Below, piece after piece: positions 1 through 8,064 of a stretch of 64,000 nucleotides of DNA (the first letter of the stretch is position 1; the number at the start of each line of letters is the position of its first letter). The stretch is taken from assembly GCF_044197065.1 (NCBI RefSeq), contig NZ_JBIQOI010000001.1, positions 1,137,170-1,201,169 of the forward strand. The letters run 5' to 3'. Position numbers and translations under genes: made by a program. The notes beneath the pieces were generated by a model. It was not told the origin of the DNA, searched no databases, and was given only the letters and a program-made list of their open reading frames with translations. Source of the DNA: Kluyvera ascorbata_C. Its GTDB lineage: Bacteria > Pseudomonadota > Gammaproteobacteria > Enterobacterales > Enterobacteriaceae.

Positions 1-107
1 TCGGCATTTCTACCGACGTCAGCATCGTCAACTGCGGCAGCATTCCACGCTCCGAAGGCAAGGCGTGCCGCGTGTTTGACCTGCGTAAAGCCGCCGCCAA
101 CGGTTAA
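1..107 (+). CDS. paaK: PaaK C-terminal end (phenylacetate-CoA ligase), partial
   Basis: The reading frame is open from base 3 to a TAA at 105-107 and encodes the last 34 residues of a protein. The segment GISTDVSIVNCGSIPRSEGK followed by ACRVFDLR closely matches the C-terminus I recall for E. coli phenylacetate-CoA ligase, the AMP-forming enzyme that activates phenylacetate as the first step of aerobic ring-epoxide degradation. The 5' part lies outside the window. paaX and paaY follow in the usual paa cluster order, which supports the call. Confidence 0.85.
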   Translation, partial: GISTDVSIVNCGSIPRSEGKACRVFDLRKAAANG

Positions 108-112
108 GCAAT

Positions 113-187
113 GTAGCCCGGCCGAGCAACGCGACGCCGGGTTTTTGCATCGCGCCCCCCCGGCGTCACTTCGTTCGGCCGGGCTAC
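113..187. repeat. REP/BIME element
   Basis: An imperfect inverted repeat begins GTAGCCCGGCCGAGC and ends GTTCGGCCGGGCTAC, with GACGCCGGG/CCCGGCGTC inner arms. This is a typical enterobacterial REP pair between paaK and paaX. Confidence 0.85.
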
Positions 188-231
188 AAATTCCTGTGCT
201 ATGATTCAAAAAGGACAAAAACAACAACACT

Positions 232-1167
232 ATGAATCATATGGAAAAACTCGATAGCTTTATTCAGCAGGCGGTCACCGCGATGCCGATCAGCGGTACC
301 TCGCTGATTGCCTCACTATACGGTGACTGTTTATCTCAGCGTGGCGGGGAAGTCTGGCTTGGCAGCGTGGCGGCGCTGCTGGAAGGGCTGGGCTTTGGTG
401 AACGCTTTGTGCGTACCGCGCTGTTCCGCCTCAACAAAGAAGAGTGGCTGGACGTGGTACGCATCGGCCGCCGCAGTTTCTATCGCCTGAGCGACAAAGG
501 GCTACGCTTGACGCGCCGCGCCGAGAGCAAAATCTATCGCGCCAACGCCCCGGAATGGGACGGCACCTGGCTGCTGCTACTGTCCGAAGGGCTAGAAAAA
601 AACACCCTCGCCGAAGTGAAAAAACAACTTATCTGGCAGGGCTTTGGCGTGCTGGCCCCGAGCCTTTTGGCCTCGCCGTCGCAAAAGCTGGCCGATGTAC
701 AGTCACTGCTGCATGAAGCGGGCGTGGCGGAGAACGTTATCTTCTTCGAAGCCCATTCGCCGCTGGCGCTCTCCCGCGCCGCGCTGCGCGAGCGGGTAGA
801 GGAGTGCTGGCATCTAACTGAACAGAACGCCATGTACGAGGCGTTTATCATGCTGTTCCGCCCTTTATTACCGCTGCTGCGCGATGCTGAGGCCGATGAG
901 CTTACGCCGGAACGCTGCTTCCAGATTCGTCTGCTGCTGATCCACTTCTACCGCCGCGTGGTGCTGAAAGATCCGCTGTTGCCGGAAGAGTTGCTGCCCG
1001 CCCATTGGCTCGGCCAGACCGCACGCCAGCTCTGTATCAACATCTATCAACGCGTGGCCCCAGGGGCGCAGGCTTTCGTCAGTGAAAAAGGCGAAAGCTC
1101 GGTGGGCGAACTGCCCGCGCCGGGGCCGCTCTATTATCAGCGTTTTGGGGGATTACCCGAAGCGTAA
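232..1167 (+). CDS. paaX: Phenylacetate degradation operon repressor PaaX
   Basis: 311-residue GntR-like transcriptional repressor of the paa catabolic operons; the family is known to respond to phenylacetyl-CoA. The N-terminal region (about residues 1-90) holds the winged-helix domain with the segment GFGERFVRTALFRLNKEEWL, followed by SRIGRRSFYRLS-like sequence and the PaaX C-terminal domain (LLPEELLPAHW, RQLCINIYQRV). Length and sequence are close to the E. coli protein (about 316 aa); the C-terminus is slightly shorter and ends FGGLPEA. Two in-frame ATGs occur at 232 and 241. The second gives MEKLDSF, which aligns better with E. coli PaaX, but neither has an ideally spaced Shine-Dalgarno. 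It is separated from paaK by a REP and followed 11 bp later by paaY. Confidence 0.93.
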   Translation: MNHMEKLDSFIQQAVTAMPISGTSLIASLYGDCLSQRGGEVWLGSVAALLEGLGFGERFVRTALFRLNKEEWLDVVRIGRRSFYRLSDKGLRLTRRAESKIYRANAPEWDGTWLLLLSEGLEKNTLAEVKKQLIWQGFGVLAPSLLASPSQKLADVQSLLHEAGVAENVIFFEAHSPLALSRAALRERVEECWHLTEQNAMYEAFIMLFRPLLPLLRDAEADELTPERCFQIRLLLIHFYRRVVLKDPLLPEELLPAHWLGQTARQLCINIYQRVAPGAQAFVSEKGESSVGELPAPGPLYYQRFGGLPEA

Positions 1168-1178
1168 CAGGAGAAGCC

Positions 1179-1775
1179 ATGCCGATTTATCAGATGGACG
1201 GGATGACCCCGGTGGTTCCGACGGAAAGCTACGTTCACCCGACCGCCGTACTCATAGGCGACGTGATCCTTGGCAAAGGGGTTTACGTTGGGCCAAATGC
1301 CAGCCTGCGCGGTGATTTTGGGCGCATCGTCGTCAAAGATGGCGCGAATATCCAGGATAACTGCGTGATGCACGGCTTTCCCGGCCAGGATACGGTAGTG
1401 GAAGAAAACGGGCATATCGGCCACGGTGCGATCCTTCACGGCTGCGTGATTGGCCGTAATGCGCTGGTCGGCATGAGCGCGGTGATTATCGACGGTGCCA
1501 CCATTGGTGAGAACAGCATTGTGGGGGCGTGCGCTTTCGTGAAGGCGCGGGCGGAAATGCCCGCCAACCATCTGATTATCGGCAGCCCGGCGAAGGCGAT
1601 TCGCAGCTTAACCGAGCAAGAGCTTGAGTGGAAAAAGCAGGGCACCCGTGAGTATCAGGTGCTGGTTGAGCGATGCCAGAAGACGCTGGTTGCGGTTGAA
1701 CCGTTAACTGAAGCCGAGCCGGACAGAAAGCGCCTTGAGTTTGACGAAAACCTGCAGCCTAAATCCGCTATTTAG
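1179..1775 (+). CDS. paaY: PaaY, hexapeptide-repeat (gamma-carbonic anhydrase-like) protein of phenylacetate catabolism
   Basis: 198-residue left-handed beta-helix protein with hexapeptide repeats from about residue 15 to 150 (for example PNASLRGDFG, VKDGANIQDNCVMHGFPG). Metal-site histidines are seen in GHIGHGAILHGC. The family resembles gamma-carbonic anhydrases; PaaY is reported as a thioesterase that protects the phenylacetate pathway from dead-end CoA adducts. The ATG follows a good Shine-Dalgarno (CAGGAGAAGCC), 11 bp after paaX, so the two are probably co-transcribed. The 198-residue length is normal for the family. Confidence 0.92.
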   Translation: MPIYQMDGMTPVVPTESYVHPTAVLIGDVILGKGVYVGPNASLRGDFGRIVVKDGANIQDNCVMHGFPGQDTVVEENGHIGHGAILHGCVIGRNALVGMSAVIIDGATIGENSIVGACAFVKARAEMPANHLIIGSPAKAIRSLTEQELEWKKQGTREYQVLVERCQKTLVAVEPLTEAEPDRKRLEFDENLQPKSAI

Positions 1776-1848
1776 GCCTGATAAGGCGAAGCCGCCATCA
1801 GGCATTGGTGCACATTGCCGGATGGCGGCTTCGCCTTATCCGGCCTAC
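1774..1848. repeat. REP/BIME element
   Basis: Inverted repeat made of TAGGCCTGATAAGGCGAAGC and its counterpart GGCTTCGCCTTATCCGGCCT. It lies between convergent paaY and the LysR gene and overlaps the last bases of paaY. Confidence 0.85.
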
Positions 1849-1858
1849 AAGATCGTCG

Positions 1859-2749
1859 CTACGCGTAGCGCAGCGCTTCCACTAACAGCGCAAACGCAGT
1901 GGTGTGCTGGCGGCGGCTTGGGTAATACAGGTAATAACCCGCAAACGGTACACACCAATCGGCCAGCACGTGCTGCAAACGCCCGGCGGCGACGCCTTCG
2001 GCTATCGAATCTTCCGGTACGTAGGCAAGCCCTAACCCCGCTTCGACAGCCTCTATACGCTGGGGCAGACAGTTAAGCGTCAACTGCCCCTCAACCCGCA
2101 CCCGCAGCGGTTCGCCGTCGTGTTCAAACTCCCACGCATAGAGCCCGCCTTTGGTCGGCAGACGTATGTTGATACAGCGGTGCTGCTGCAAATCGTGCGG
2201 CGTTTGCGGCACCCCATGACGAGCCAGATAGTCCGGTGAACCGACCACCGCCATGCGCATATCCGGACCGATGCGCACCGCAATCATATCCCGCGCCACC
2301 TGTTCCCCTAAGCGGATACCCGCATCAAAGCGCTCGTCGACAATATCCGTCAGCCCGTTATCGACGGTGACCTCAATATTGATATCCGGGTACTGCTGCA
2401 TAAACGGCTTAATGCGCGGCCAGATAACGGTGTTCATCGAGTGCTCGCCCGCCGTGAGGCGGATATTGCCCGCCGGTCGTTCGCGAGAATCGCGCAGGGC
2501 GTCAATCTCTTGCGCAATCTCTTGTAAATGCGGGCTCAGCCGTTGATAGAGCCTTTCGCCCGCCTCGGTAGGCGATACGTTACGAGTGGTGCGCGTTAGC
2601 AAGCGCACATCGAGACGGCTTTCCAGATTACGCATCGCATGGCTAAGCGCCGACTGTGATACGCCCAACTGCGCCGCGGCGCGGGTAAAACTGCGCTCGC
2701 GCGGCACGACCATAAAAGAGATGAGATCGTTGATGTTGTCTTTAAGCAT
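1859..2749 (-). CDS. LysR-family transcriptional regulator
   Basis: 296-residue LysR regulator. The N-terminal winged helix-turn-helix spans about residues 7-65 (FTRAAAQLGVSQSALSHAMR), followed by a PBP2-type effector domain (IRLTAGEHSMNTVIWPRIKP, AGIRLGEQVARDMIAVRIGP). Sequence style is that of the YafC/PgrR-like subgroup. It is divergent from the ATPase gene at 2852. The 100-bp gap contains TGAATCTGGTTCA (2766-2778), which fits a LysR T-N11-A box, so it may control itself and that gene. The effector cannot be inferred. Confidence 0.85.
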   Translation of the reverse strand: MLKDNINDLISFMVVPRERSFTRAAAQLGVSQSALSHAMRNLESRLDVRLLTRTTRNVSPTEAGERLYQRLSPHLQEIAQEIDALRDSRERPAGNIRLTAGEHSMNTVIWPRIKPFMQQYPDINIEVTVDNGLTDIVDERFDAGIRLGEQVARDMIAVRIGPDMRMAVVGSPDYLARHGVPQTPHDLQQHRCINIRLPTKGGLYAWEFEHDGEPLRVRVEGQLTLNCLPQRIEAVEAGLGLAYVPEDSIAEGVAAGRLQHVLADWCVPFAGYYLYYPSRRQHTTAFALLVEALRYA

Positions 2750-2851
2750 GGGATGTGGCCATTAATGAATCTGGTTCATAGCCCCAGAAGGATTTTTTTA
2801 GTTTAATGTTCGTTGCGTGATATGCAACCCGGGAATGTGAGTGAGAGACCA

Positions 2852-3394
2852 ATGAAAATCAACGTGGTAGGCACTAGCGGCGTAGGTAAGTCGACGCTGG
2901 CAAAGCGTCTGGCGACGCTGTTTTCCGTGCCCTATATCGAAATGGATACGCTTTATTGGCGGCGAGACTGGCAGGGCGTAACCGATGAGGAACTCTTTGC
3001 CGCGCTGGCGAAAGCAACCGCTGCACCTGGCTGGGTACTGGACGGGAACTACAATCGTAGCCGTCCGGTAAAGTGGCGCGAGGTAGATCTGGTGGTGTGG
3101 GTGGACTACGGTTTCTGGCGCACTTTCCGTCAGGCTGTCTGGCGTGCCGCAGGCCGCGCGTGGCGGCAGCAGGAGCTGTGGCCGGGTACCGGAAACCGGG
3201 AGAGCTTCCGGCGTTCTTTCTTCAGCCGTGACTCCATCATCCTCTGGACGCTGAAAACCTGGCGGCCAAACCGCGAGCGTTATCTGCGTGATATGGCCGA
3301 TCCCGCCTGGCAGCATATTCGCTTTGTGCGGCTGCGCAGTCAGCGCGAAACCGAAGCGTTTATCACGCAGTTGCTGGCGGAAAACGTCGCTTAA
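2852..3394 (+). CDS. P-loop nucleotide kinase-like ATPase (adenylate kinase/shikimate kinase-type fold)
   Basis: 180-residue P-loop protein beginning MKINVVGTSGVGKSTLAKRL. The Walker A motif GTSGVGKS is at residues 7-14. It resembles small AAA/FlaR-like or adenylate kinase-like proteins that are widespread but poorly characterised (segments YIEMDTLYWRRDW, WVLDGNY). I start it at ATG 2852 because the P-loop lies at the very N-terminus in this family; an upstream in-frame start would add an unconserved extension. The gene stands alone between the divergent LysR gene and pptA. Substrate unknown. Confidence 0.75.
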   Translation: MKINVVGTSGVGKSTLAKRLATLFSVPYIEMDTLYWRRDWQGVTDEELFAALAKATAAPGWVLDGNYNRSRPVKWREVDLVVWVDYGFWRTFRQAVWRAAGRAWRQQELWPGTGNRESFRRSFFSRDSIILWTLKTWRPNRERYLRDMADPAWQHIRFVRLRSQRETEAFITQLLAENVA

Positions 3395-3465
3395 GCGCAC
3401 GAAAAGGCAGTGGTTTACGCCTGGCTATGGTAGCTTTATGGCTCTAACCCTAAGGAGTCCTGCAG

Positions 3466-3693
3466 ATGCCACACGTTGATATCAAATGTTTTCCCCGCGA
3501 CCTGAATGAAGAACAAAAAGCCGCGCTGGCAGCGGACATCACCGAAGTATTAATTCGCCATCTGAACAGCAAAGAAGGTGCCGTTAGCGTTGCCCTGAAT
3601 CAGGTACAACAGAGCGATTGGCAGCAGGTGTGGGACACCGAGATTGCCCCACATATGGATGAGCTGATTAAAAAACCCGGCTACAGCATGTAG
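3466..3693 (+). CDS. pptA: 4-oxalocrotonate tautomerase family enzyme PptA
   Basis: 75-residue small tautomerase. After Met removal, the N-terminal Pro (MPHVDIKCFPRDL) is the catalytic base of the 4-oxalocrotonate tautomerase superfamily. The sequence is nearly colinear with E. coli PptA/YdcE (ALAADITEVLIRHLNSKEG, KKPGYSM), lacking the last two residues there. A strong Shine-Dalgarno (TAAGGAGTCCTGCAG) precedes ATG 3466. E. coli has pptA next to yddH as here. Its natural substrate is not established; the recombinant E. coli enzyme tautomerises phenylpyruvate-like substrates. Confidence 0.92.
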   Translation: MPHVDIKCFPRDLNEEQKAALAADITEVLIRHLNSKEGAVSVALNQVQQSDWQQVWDTEIAPHMDELIKKPGYSM

Positions 3694-3699
3694 GCCTTC

Positions 3700-3773
3700 G
3701 TAGCCCGGCCAAGCGAAGCGCCGCCGGGAATAGCGCCGAGCCTTCCCGGCGGCGCTTCGCTTGGCCGGGCTAC
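3700..3773. repeat. REP/BIME element
   Basis: Near-perfect inverted repeat: GTAGCCCGGCCAAGCGAAGC opposite GCTTCGCTTGGCCGGGCTAC, with CGCCGGGAA/TTCCCGGCG inner arms. It lies between convergent pptA and yddH. Confidence 0.88.
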
Positions 3774-3782
3774 CATTGCTGG

Positions 3783-4364
3783 TTACTCCTGGGGGGTGTT
3801 GGCGCGAATCTGTTTCCCGCTCGCCACAAACGTGCCCGCGCCGAGATGATGCAGCGTATTGCGCTTATCGTCGTCGAAATTCCAGCGTCCGGCAACGAAC
3901 GCCTGTTCATCCGCCGCAGCACTGACCACTTCACCAAACAACGTATCATACTGCCCGGCGGCGGCCGTTGCTGGTAGCAGTCGGCACTCCATCCACGCCA
4001 GACATTTTTCTTCAATCACCGGCAATCCCAGCACCGGACCTTTCACCACCGGAATCCCGTAGGCGTTGAATTTATCCTCATCACGCCCGCTGATGCTGCC
4101 AACAGCATAGGTCCAACTGGCGGCGGCAACGCTCGGTACCACGATGCCGAAGGTACCGTTACGCTCAATAATCTCCCGTGACCAGGCGCTTTTATCCACC
4201 ACGATGGCGATACGCGGCGGCTCAAACTCTACCGGCATTGACCAGGCAGCGGCCATCACGTTGCGGCGCTGTGAGTCGACGTCGAAGCTGGTGATGAGGA
4301 TTGTGGGGCCGTGATTGAGCAGGCGGCTGGCGTGATGAAGTTCAACGGGGCGAAAACGGCTCAT
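3783..4364 (-). CDS. yddH: Flavin reductase-like domain protein YddH
   Basis: 193-residue member of the flavin reductase-like (FMN-binding split barrel) family. Diagnostic segments are NVMAAAWSMPVEFEPPRIAI, KSAWSREIIERNGTFGIVVP and KCLAWMECRLLPA. It is very similar to the E. coli YddH sequence as I remember it, and sits beside pptA as in E. coli. Start chosen at ATG 4364 (MSRFRPVELHHASRL), which has a good Shine-Dalgarno (AGGAAATCCCT); an upstream in-frame ATG at 4391 lacks one. It probably binds FMN; whether it is a reductase or oxygenase partner is unknown. Confidence 0.85.
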   Translation of the reverse strand: MSRFRPVELHHASRLLNHGPTILITSFDVDSQRRNVMAAAWSMPVEFEPPRIAIVVDKSAWSREIIERNGTFGIVVPSVAAASWTYAVGSISGRDEDKFNAYGIPVVKGPVLGLPVIEEKCLAWMECRLLPATAAAGQYDTLFGEVVSAAADEQAFVAGRWNFDDDKRNTLHHLGAGTFVASGKQIRANTPQE

Positions 4365-4485
4365 AGGGATTTCCTGAATAGTAGGATGCAATTTAGCTAC
4401 ACACTAAATCGCAATAAAAGCGTAATCAATACGTCATATCACCTGCCTATAGTCGCCAGCACTAAGTCCCAAAGAGGATAACAAT

Positions 4486-4590
4486 ATGTTGGCTCCCCTG
4501 ATGTTTATGCAGGTGAGCGCGGCCCGTCGAATTTCGATCACGGGTGAAGCATCGCTTTCCATTTGGGGAGGGCGAAAATGCGCGCGCTAA
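4486..4590 (+). CDS. Possible 34-residue leader ORF overlapping the ABC ATPase start
   Basis: A short frame starts at ATG 4486 after a reasonable Shine-Dalgarno (AGAGGATAACAAT). It runs to a TAA at 4588-4590, inside the first codons of the downstream ATPase gene and in a different frame. The peptide begins MLAPLMFMQVSAARRISITG and ends GGRKCAR. It spans the ATPase ribosome-binding site, so its translation would open or couple initiation at 4578. I do not recognise it. It could be a chance ORF; conservation across relatives would decide. Confidence 0.4.
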   Translation: MLAPLMFMQVSAARRISITGEASLSIWGGRKCAR

Positions 4591-5279
4591 CTGGCATTCG
4601 GCTCGACGGCGTTTCCTTCGCTTTCGGCGCCACCACCGTTCTTAATCACATCAACCTGCAGATCGATGCGGGCAGCATCGTGGCATTGCTTGGGCCTTCC
4701 GGCTGCGGCAAAAGCACGTTACTGCGCCTGCTGGCAGGGCTCACCGTTCCCGCTGAAGGTGAAATCCATTTCGGCGACCGTCTGATTGCCAGACCCGGCT
4801 GGGGGCTACCGCCCGAGCAGCGGGATATCGGCATGGTATTCCAGGACTACGCGTTGTGGCCGCATATGACCGCCGCTGAAAACGTCGCCTTTCCGCTAAG
4901 AATGCGCGGCGTGGCCCGCGATGAGCGGACGCGTCGGGTCAACGATGCGCTGGCAATGGTCGGGCTTTCTGGCTTCGGCGAACGTAAGCCTTCCGGACTC
5001 TCCGGCGGACAGCAGCAGCGCGTGGCGCTGGCAAGGGCGATCGTCGCCGAACCACGGGTATTGCTGTTTGATGAACCGCTTTCCAACCTCGATAGCGAAC
5101 TGCGTGAATCGTTATGTCTGGAGATGAGCCGGCTGCTGCGCCAGCTCGGTATCACCGCCGTCTACGTCACTCACGACCGCCGTGAGGCAGAGCTGTTGGC
5201 TGACCGAATTGTGCACCTTTCTGCGGGCAGCATTGCTGCTGTTCGCACCGTTGCTTCTACCTCAGGGGAACTTGTATGA
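4578..5279 (+). CDS. ABC transporter ATP-binding protein, ferric/phosphonate-type importer
   Basis: 233-residue ABC ATPase. Walker A is GPSGCGKST (about residues 40-48), Q-loop FQDYALWPH, signature LSGGQQQRVALARAI, Walker B VLLFDEPLSNLD, and an H-loop in VTHDRREAELL. It is of the FbpC/PotA class but short, with little of the regulatory C-terminal domain. ATG 4578 is preceded by GGGGAGG; a TTG further upstream is less likely. It overlaps the substrate-binding protein gene by 4 bp (ATGA), so the two are translationally coupled. It energises the permease at 6334. Confidence 0.85.
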   Translation: MRALTGIRLDGVSFAFGATTVLNHINLQIDAGSIVALLGPSGCGKSTLLRLLAGLTVPAEGEIHFGDRLIARPGWGLPPEQRDIGMVFQDYALWPHMTAAENVAFPLRMRGVARDERTRRVNDALAMVGLSGFGERKPSGLSGGQQQRVALARAIVAEPRVLLFDEPLSNLDSELRESLCLEMSRLLRQLGITAVYVTHDRREAELLADRIVHLSAGSIAAVRTVASTSGELV

Positions 5280-6235
5280 AATCCGTTAAAAAAGGCGTTG
5301 CGCTCGCGATGATGTTATCCGCTTCGATGATTTCCAGCGCCCATGCGCTGACCGTATACACCGCAGGCCCTGGTTCGCTGGCAAAGAATCTGGCGAGCGG
5401 CTATGAAAAGAAAACCGGCGTGAAGGTGAATATCTTCCAGGCCACCACCGGCAAGGTGATGGCGCGTCTGGAGGCCGAGCAGGCTAACCCGCAGGCAGAC
5501 GTGCTGATTTCCGCCTCGTGGGACACTGCTGAAGACTTGCACGGCCGCGGCTGGCTGCTGCCGTACCAGAGCGGGAATGCCGATAAGGTTCCCGCGGCGC
5601 TGAAATCTGCCGACTACGTGGCGCAGGGTATTTCAGCGTTGGGGATTGTCTGGAACACCAAAAGCGGTACCCCGGAGCCGAAAGAGTGGCGCGACCTGAC
5701 CGAAGCGGCGTTTAAAGACAAAGTCACCACCCCGGACCCGGCGCTTTCCGGTGCTTCGCTTGATTTGCTGATCGGGTTAAAAAACGGCATGGGTGATAAA
5801 GCCTGGGCGCTGTTTGATGAACTGAAAAAGAACGGCATGGTGGTGAGCGGGCCGAACGCGCAGGCGGTAACACCGGTGATGCAGGGGGCGAAAGCAGCGG
5901 TATTTGGTGCAGTGGACTATGTCTCCTACGGCAATATCGACCAGGGTGAATCGTTGAAGGTGATTTTCCCGGCGAGCGGTACGGTGATTGCGCCGCGCCC
6001 GATGATGATCCTCAAATCGACCCAACATGCGGATGAGGCGAAAGCCTTTGTCGACTACGTATTGTCGCCGGAAGGTCAGGCAATGGTGGCCGATGCGTGG
6101 CTGATGCCCGCGCGAAGCGACGTTCCAGCGAAACGTCCGTTGCTGAACGACCTGAAGGTGCTGCCAACCACCAGCGACGGTAGCAGCGAGCGCAGCGCCG
6201 TTCTGGCTCGGTTTAACACGTTGTTCGGGCAGTAA
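5276..6235 (+). CDS. ABC transporter periplasmic substrate-binding protein (ferric iron/2-aminoethylphosphonate type)
   Basis: 319-residue family-1 solute-binding protein with a clear Sec signal peptide (MKSVKKGVALAMM... cleaving after SAHA, about residue 25). The mature start LTVYTAGPGSLAKNLASGYE and the segment ADVLISASWDTAEDL match the cluster holding FbpA/AfuA (Fe3+) and PhnS (2-aminoethylphosphonate) proteins. Ferric-binding FbpA proteins usually have a C-terminal Tyr-Tyr pair. Here VDYVSYGN has spaced tyrosines only, so the iron assignment is uncertain. A REP separates it from the permease. Confidence 0.75.
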   Translation: MKSVKKGVALAMMLSASMISSAHALTVYTAGPGSLAKNLASGYEKKTGVKVNIFQATTGKVMARLEAEQANPQADVLISASWDTAEDLHGRGWLLPYQSGNADKVPAALKSADYVAQGISALGIVWNTKSGTPEPKEWRDLTEAAFKDKVTTPDPALSGASLDLLIGLKNGMGDKAWALFDELKKNGMVVSGPNAQAVTPVMQGAKAAVFGAVDYVSYGNIDQGESLKVIFPASGTVIAPRPMMILKSTQHADEAKAFVDYVLSPEGQAMVADAWLMPARSDVPAKRPLLNDLKVLPTTSDGSSERSAVLARFNTLFGQ

Positions 6236-6241
6236 ATTTCC

Positions 6242-6318
6242 GTAGCCCGGCTGAGCGAAGCGACGCCGGGAGTTAGCATGGTGCACAATCCCGGCGGCGC
6301 TTCGCTTGGCCGGGCTAC
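6242..6318. repeat. REP/BIME element inside an operon
   Basis: Inverted repeat GTAGCCCGGCTGAGCGAAGC opposite GCTTCGCTTGGCCGGGCTAC, placed between the binding-protein and permease genes of one transporter. In this position it could stabilise the upstream mRNA and give differential expression, as shown for REPs in malEFG. Confidence 0.87.
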
Positions 6319-6333
6319 GATCTGGAACTTCGG

Positions 6334-7986
6334 GTGAAACAAAAATCCCTCTCCATAGTTACCCTCATCGCGCTGGTGGTGCTGGTGGCGTTACCGCTCT
6401 TTTTTATCCTGTTACAGGCTATTTTTCCACAGTTCAGCGCCGGTTCGCTGCAGAAGCCGTTTAGTGGAATCTCTGCTTTGCTAAGCGATCCGCAGCTGAT
6501 GCCGATGCTGGGCGGTACTTTGTGGATTGCCTGCGGCGTGGCGCTGATGAGCGTGATTATCGGCCTGCCGCTCGGCGTGCTGCGCGGGCTGTTTAACCTG
6601 CCGCTGCCGAAGCTGTGGGATCTGCTGTTTTTAATTCCGTTTCTCACGCCGCCGTATATCGCCGCGCTGTCCTGGATGTTGGTACTCCAGCATAACGGTT
6701 ACTTGCAGCAGCTAACCGGTTGGGATCTTAACGATCTGCTGTTTAGCCGCACCGGGATCGTACTGGTGATGACCCTGAATATCTTCCCGGTGGTCTATTT
6801 TGCCGTCTCACGCAGCCTGCTGGCGAGCGGGCAGCGGCTGGCTATCGTGGCGCGGGTTCATGGGGCGAGCGCTTGGCGGGCATTCTGGCACGTTACGCTG
6901 CCGATGCTTTCCCCGGCGTTGGCGGCGGGGATGCTGCTGGCCTTTACTCTGGCGATTGAAGAGTACGGCGTGCCCGCGGCGCTGGGCTCACGGGCGGGCG
7001 TGGTGATGCTGACCGTGGGTATTGAGAAAAAGCTCGCGGACTGGCCTATCGACCTCACCGGTGCGTCGCTGCTGTCGGTGCTACTGATTACCGTAGCGCT
7101 ACTGGCCTGGTGGCTGCAAAAACGGCTGACGGGAACCACGGAGGTCACCAGCGTTACTGGAAAACCCGGTGAGAACAGCGGGGCGTCGCTCGGCGTTATG
7201 ACGCTGCCCGCGCTGTTGATCATGGGAGGCGTAGGCGGGCTGGCGGTGCTGCTCCCCGGCGCGTCGATGGTCGCAACTAGCCTGATGGGGACGCTCTCCG
7301 GCGGGTTAAACATGAACAACTTTACGTTGAAGCATTTTAGCGCGCTGTTCGCGCAGCAGGGCGACGCGCTGTCGGCGCTGGGCACCAGTTTATCGCTGGC
7401 GCTGGCCTCGGCGCTGATTGTCGGCCTGCTCGGGCTGGTGGCGGCCTGGCTTGTGCTGGTACAAAAAATCAAAGGCAGCGCGCTGATTGATGCGCTCTCG
7501 CTGATGCCCGCCGCGCTGCCGGGAGTGGTGGTGGGCGTCGGGCTCATTCTGCTGTGGAATCAGCCGTTCTGGCCGGTCTCACCCTACAATACGTGGTTTA
7601 TGCTGCTGCTCTCTTATTGCTGCCTGCTGCTGCCGTGGCCGGTGCGCTATGTCGGCAGCGCGCTGCGTCAGCTGGGGAATAACCTGGAACCGGCGGCACG
7701 CGTACACGGTGCGTCATCGTGGCAGGCGCTACGGCTGATTGTACTGCCGCTGGTGTTTCCGGCGCTGCTGGCGGCGATGCTGATGGTCTTTGCGGTGGCC
7801 TCCCGCGAGCTGGTGACTTCACTGCTGCTGGCACCCGCGGGAACGCAGACCGTGGCGGTGTTTATCTGGCGGCAGTTTGAGCAGGGTTCGGTCGGTCAGG
7901 GGATGGCGATGGCGAGCCTGACGCTGTTCGTCGGGCTGGCATTAATGCTGACCGCGCTGGGGTTAATGCAGCGAAGTACACGGTAG
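6334..7986 (+). CDS. ABC transporter permease, two fused membrane domains (FbpB-like)
   Basis: 550-residue permease with about 12 hydrophobic helices arranged as two homologous halves, as in ferric-type FbpB permeases. Each half has an EAA-like loop: ARVHGASAWRAFWHVTLPML in the first and ARVHGASSWQALRLIVLPLV in the second. The start is GTG 6334 (VKQKSLSIVTLIA), a few bases after the REP, with a weak Shine-Dalgarno (GGAAC). It completes the importer with the genes at 4578 and 5276. The substrate is uncertain (iron or organophosphonate). Confidence 0.82.
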   Translation: MKQKSLSIVTLIALVVLVALPLFFILLQAIFPQFSAGSLQKPFSGISALLSDPQLMPMLGGTLWIACGVALMSVIIGLPLGVLRGLFNLPLPKLWDLLFLIPFLTPPYIAALSWMLVLQHNGYLQQLTGWDLNDLLFSRTGIVLVMTLNIFPVVYFAVSRSLLASGQRLAIVARVHGASAWRAFWHVTLPMLSPALAAGMLLAFTLAIEEYGVPAALGSRAGVVMLTVGIEKKLADWPIDLTGASLLSVLLITVALLAWWLQKRLTGTTEVTSVTGKPGENSGASLGVMTLPALLIMGGVGGLAVLLPGASMVATSLMGTLSGGLNMNNFTLKHFSALFAQQGDALSALGTSLSLALASALIVGLLGLVAAWLVLVQKIKGSALIDALSLMPAALPGVVVGVGLILLWNQPFWPVSPYNTWFMLLLSYCCLLLPWPVRYVGSALRQLGNNLEPAARVHGASSWQALRLIVLPLVFPALLAAMLMVFAVASRELVTSLLLAPAGTQTVAVFIWRQFEQGSVGQGMAMASLTLFVGLALMLTALGLMQRSTR

Positions 7987-8064
7987 GTTAACCGATCGCA
8001 CAAATCGGTCAGTGGACGGGACAAAATAGGTTATAAAGAACGGATACCAACGCTGGAGGCTTTT

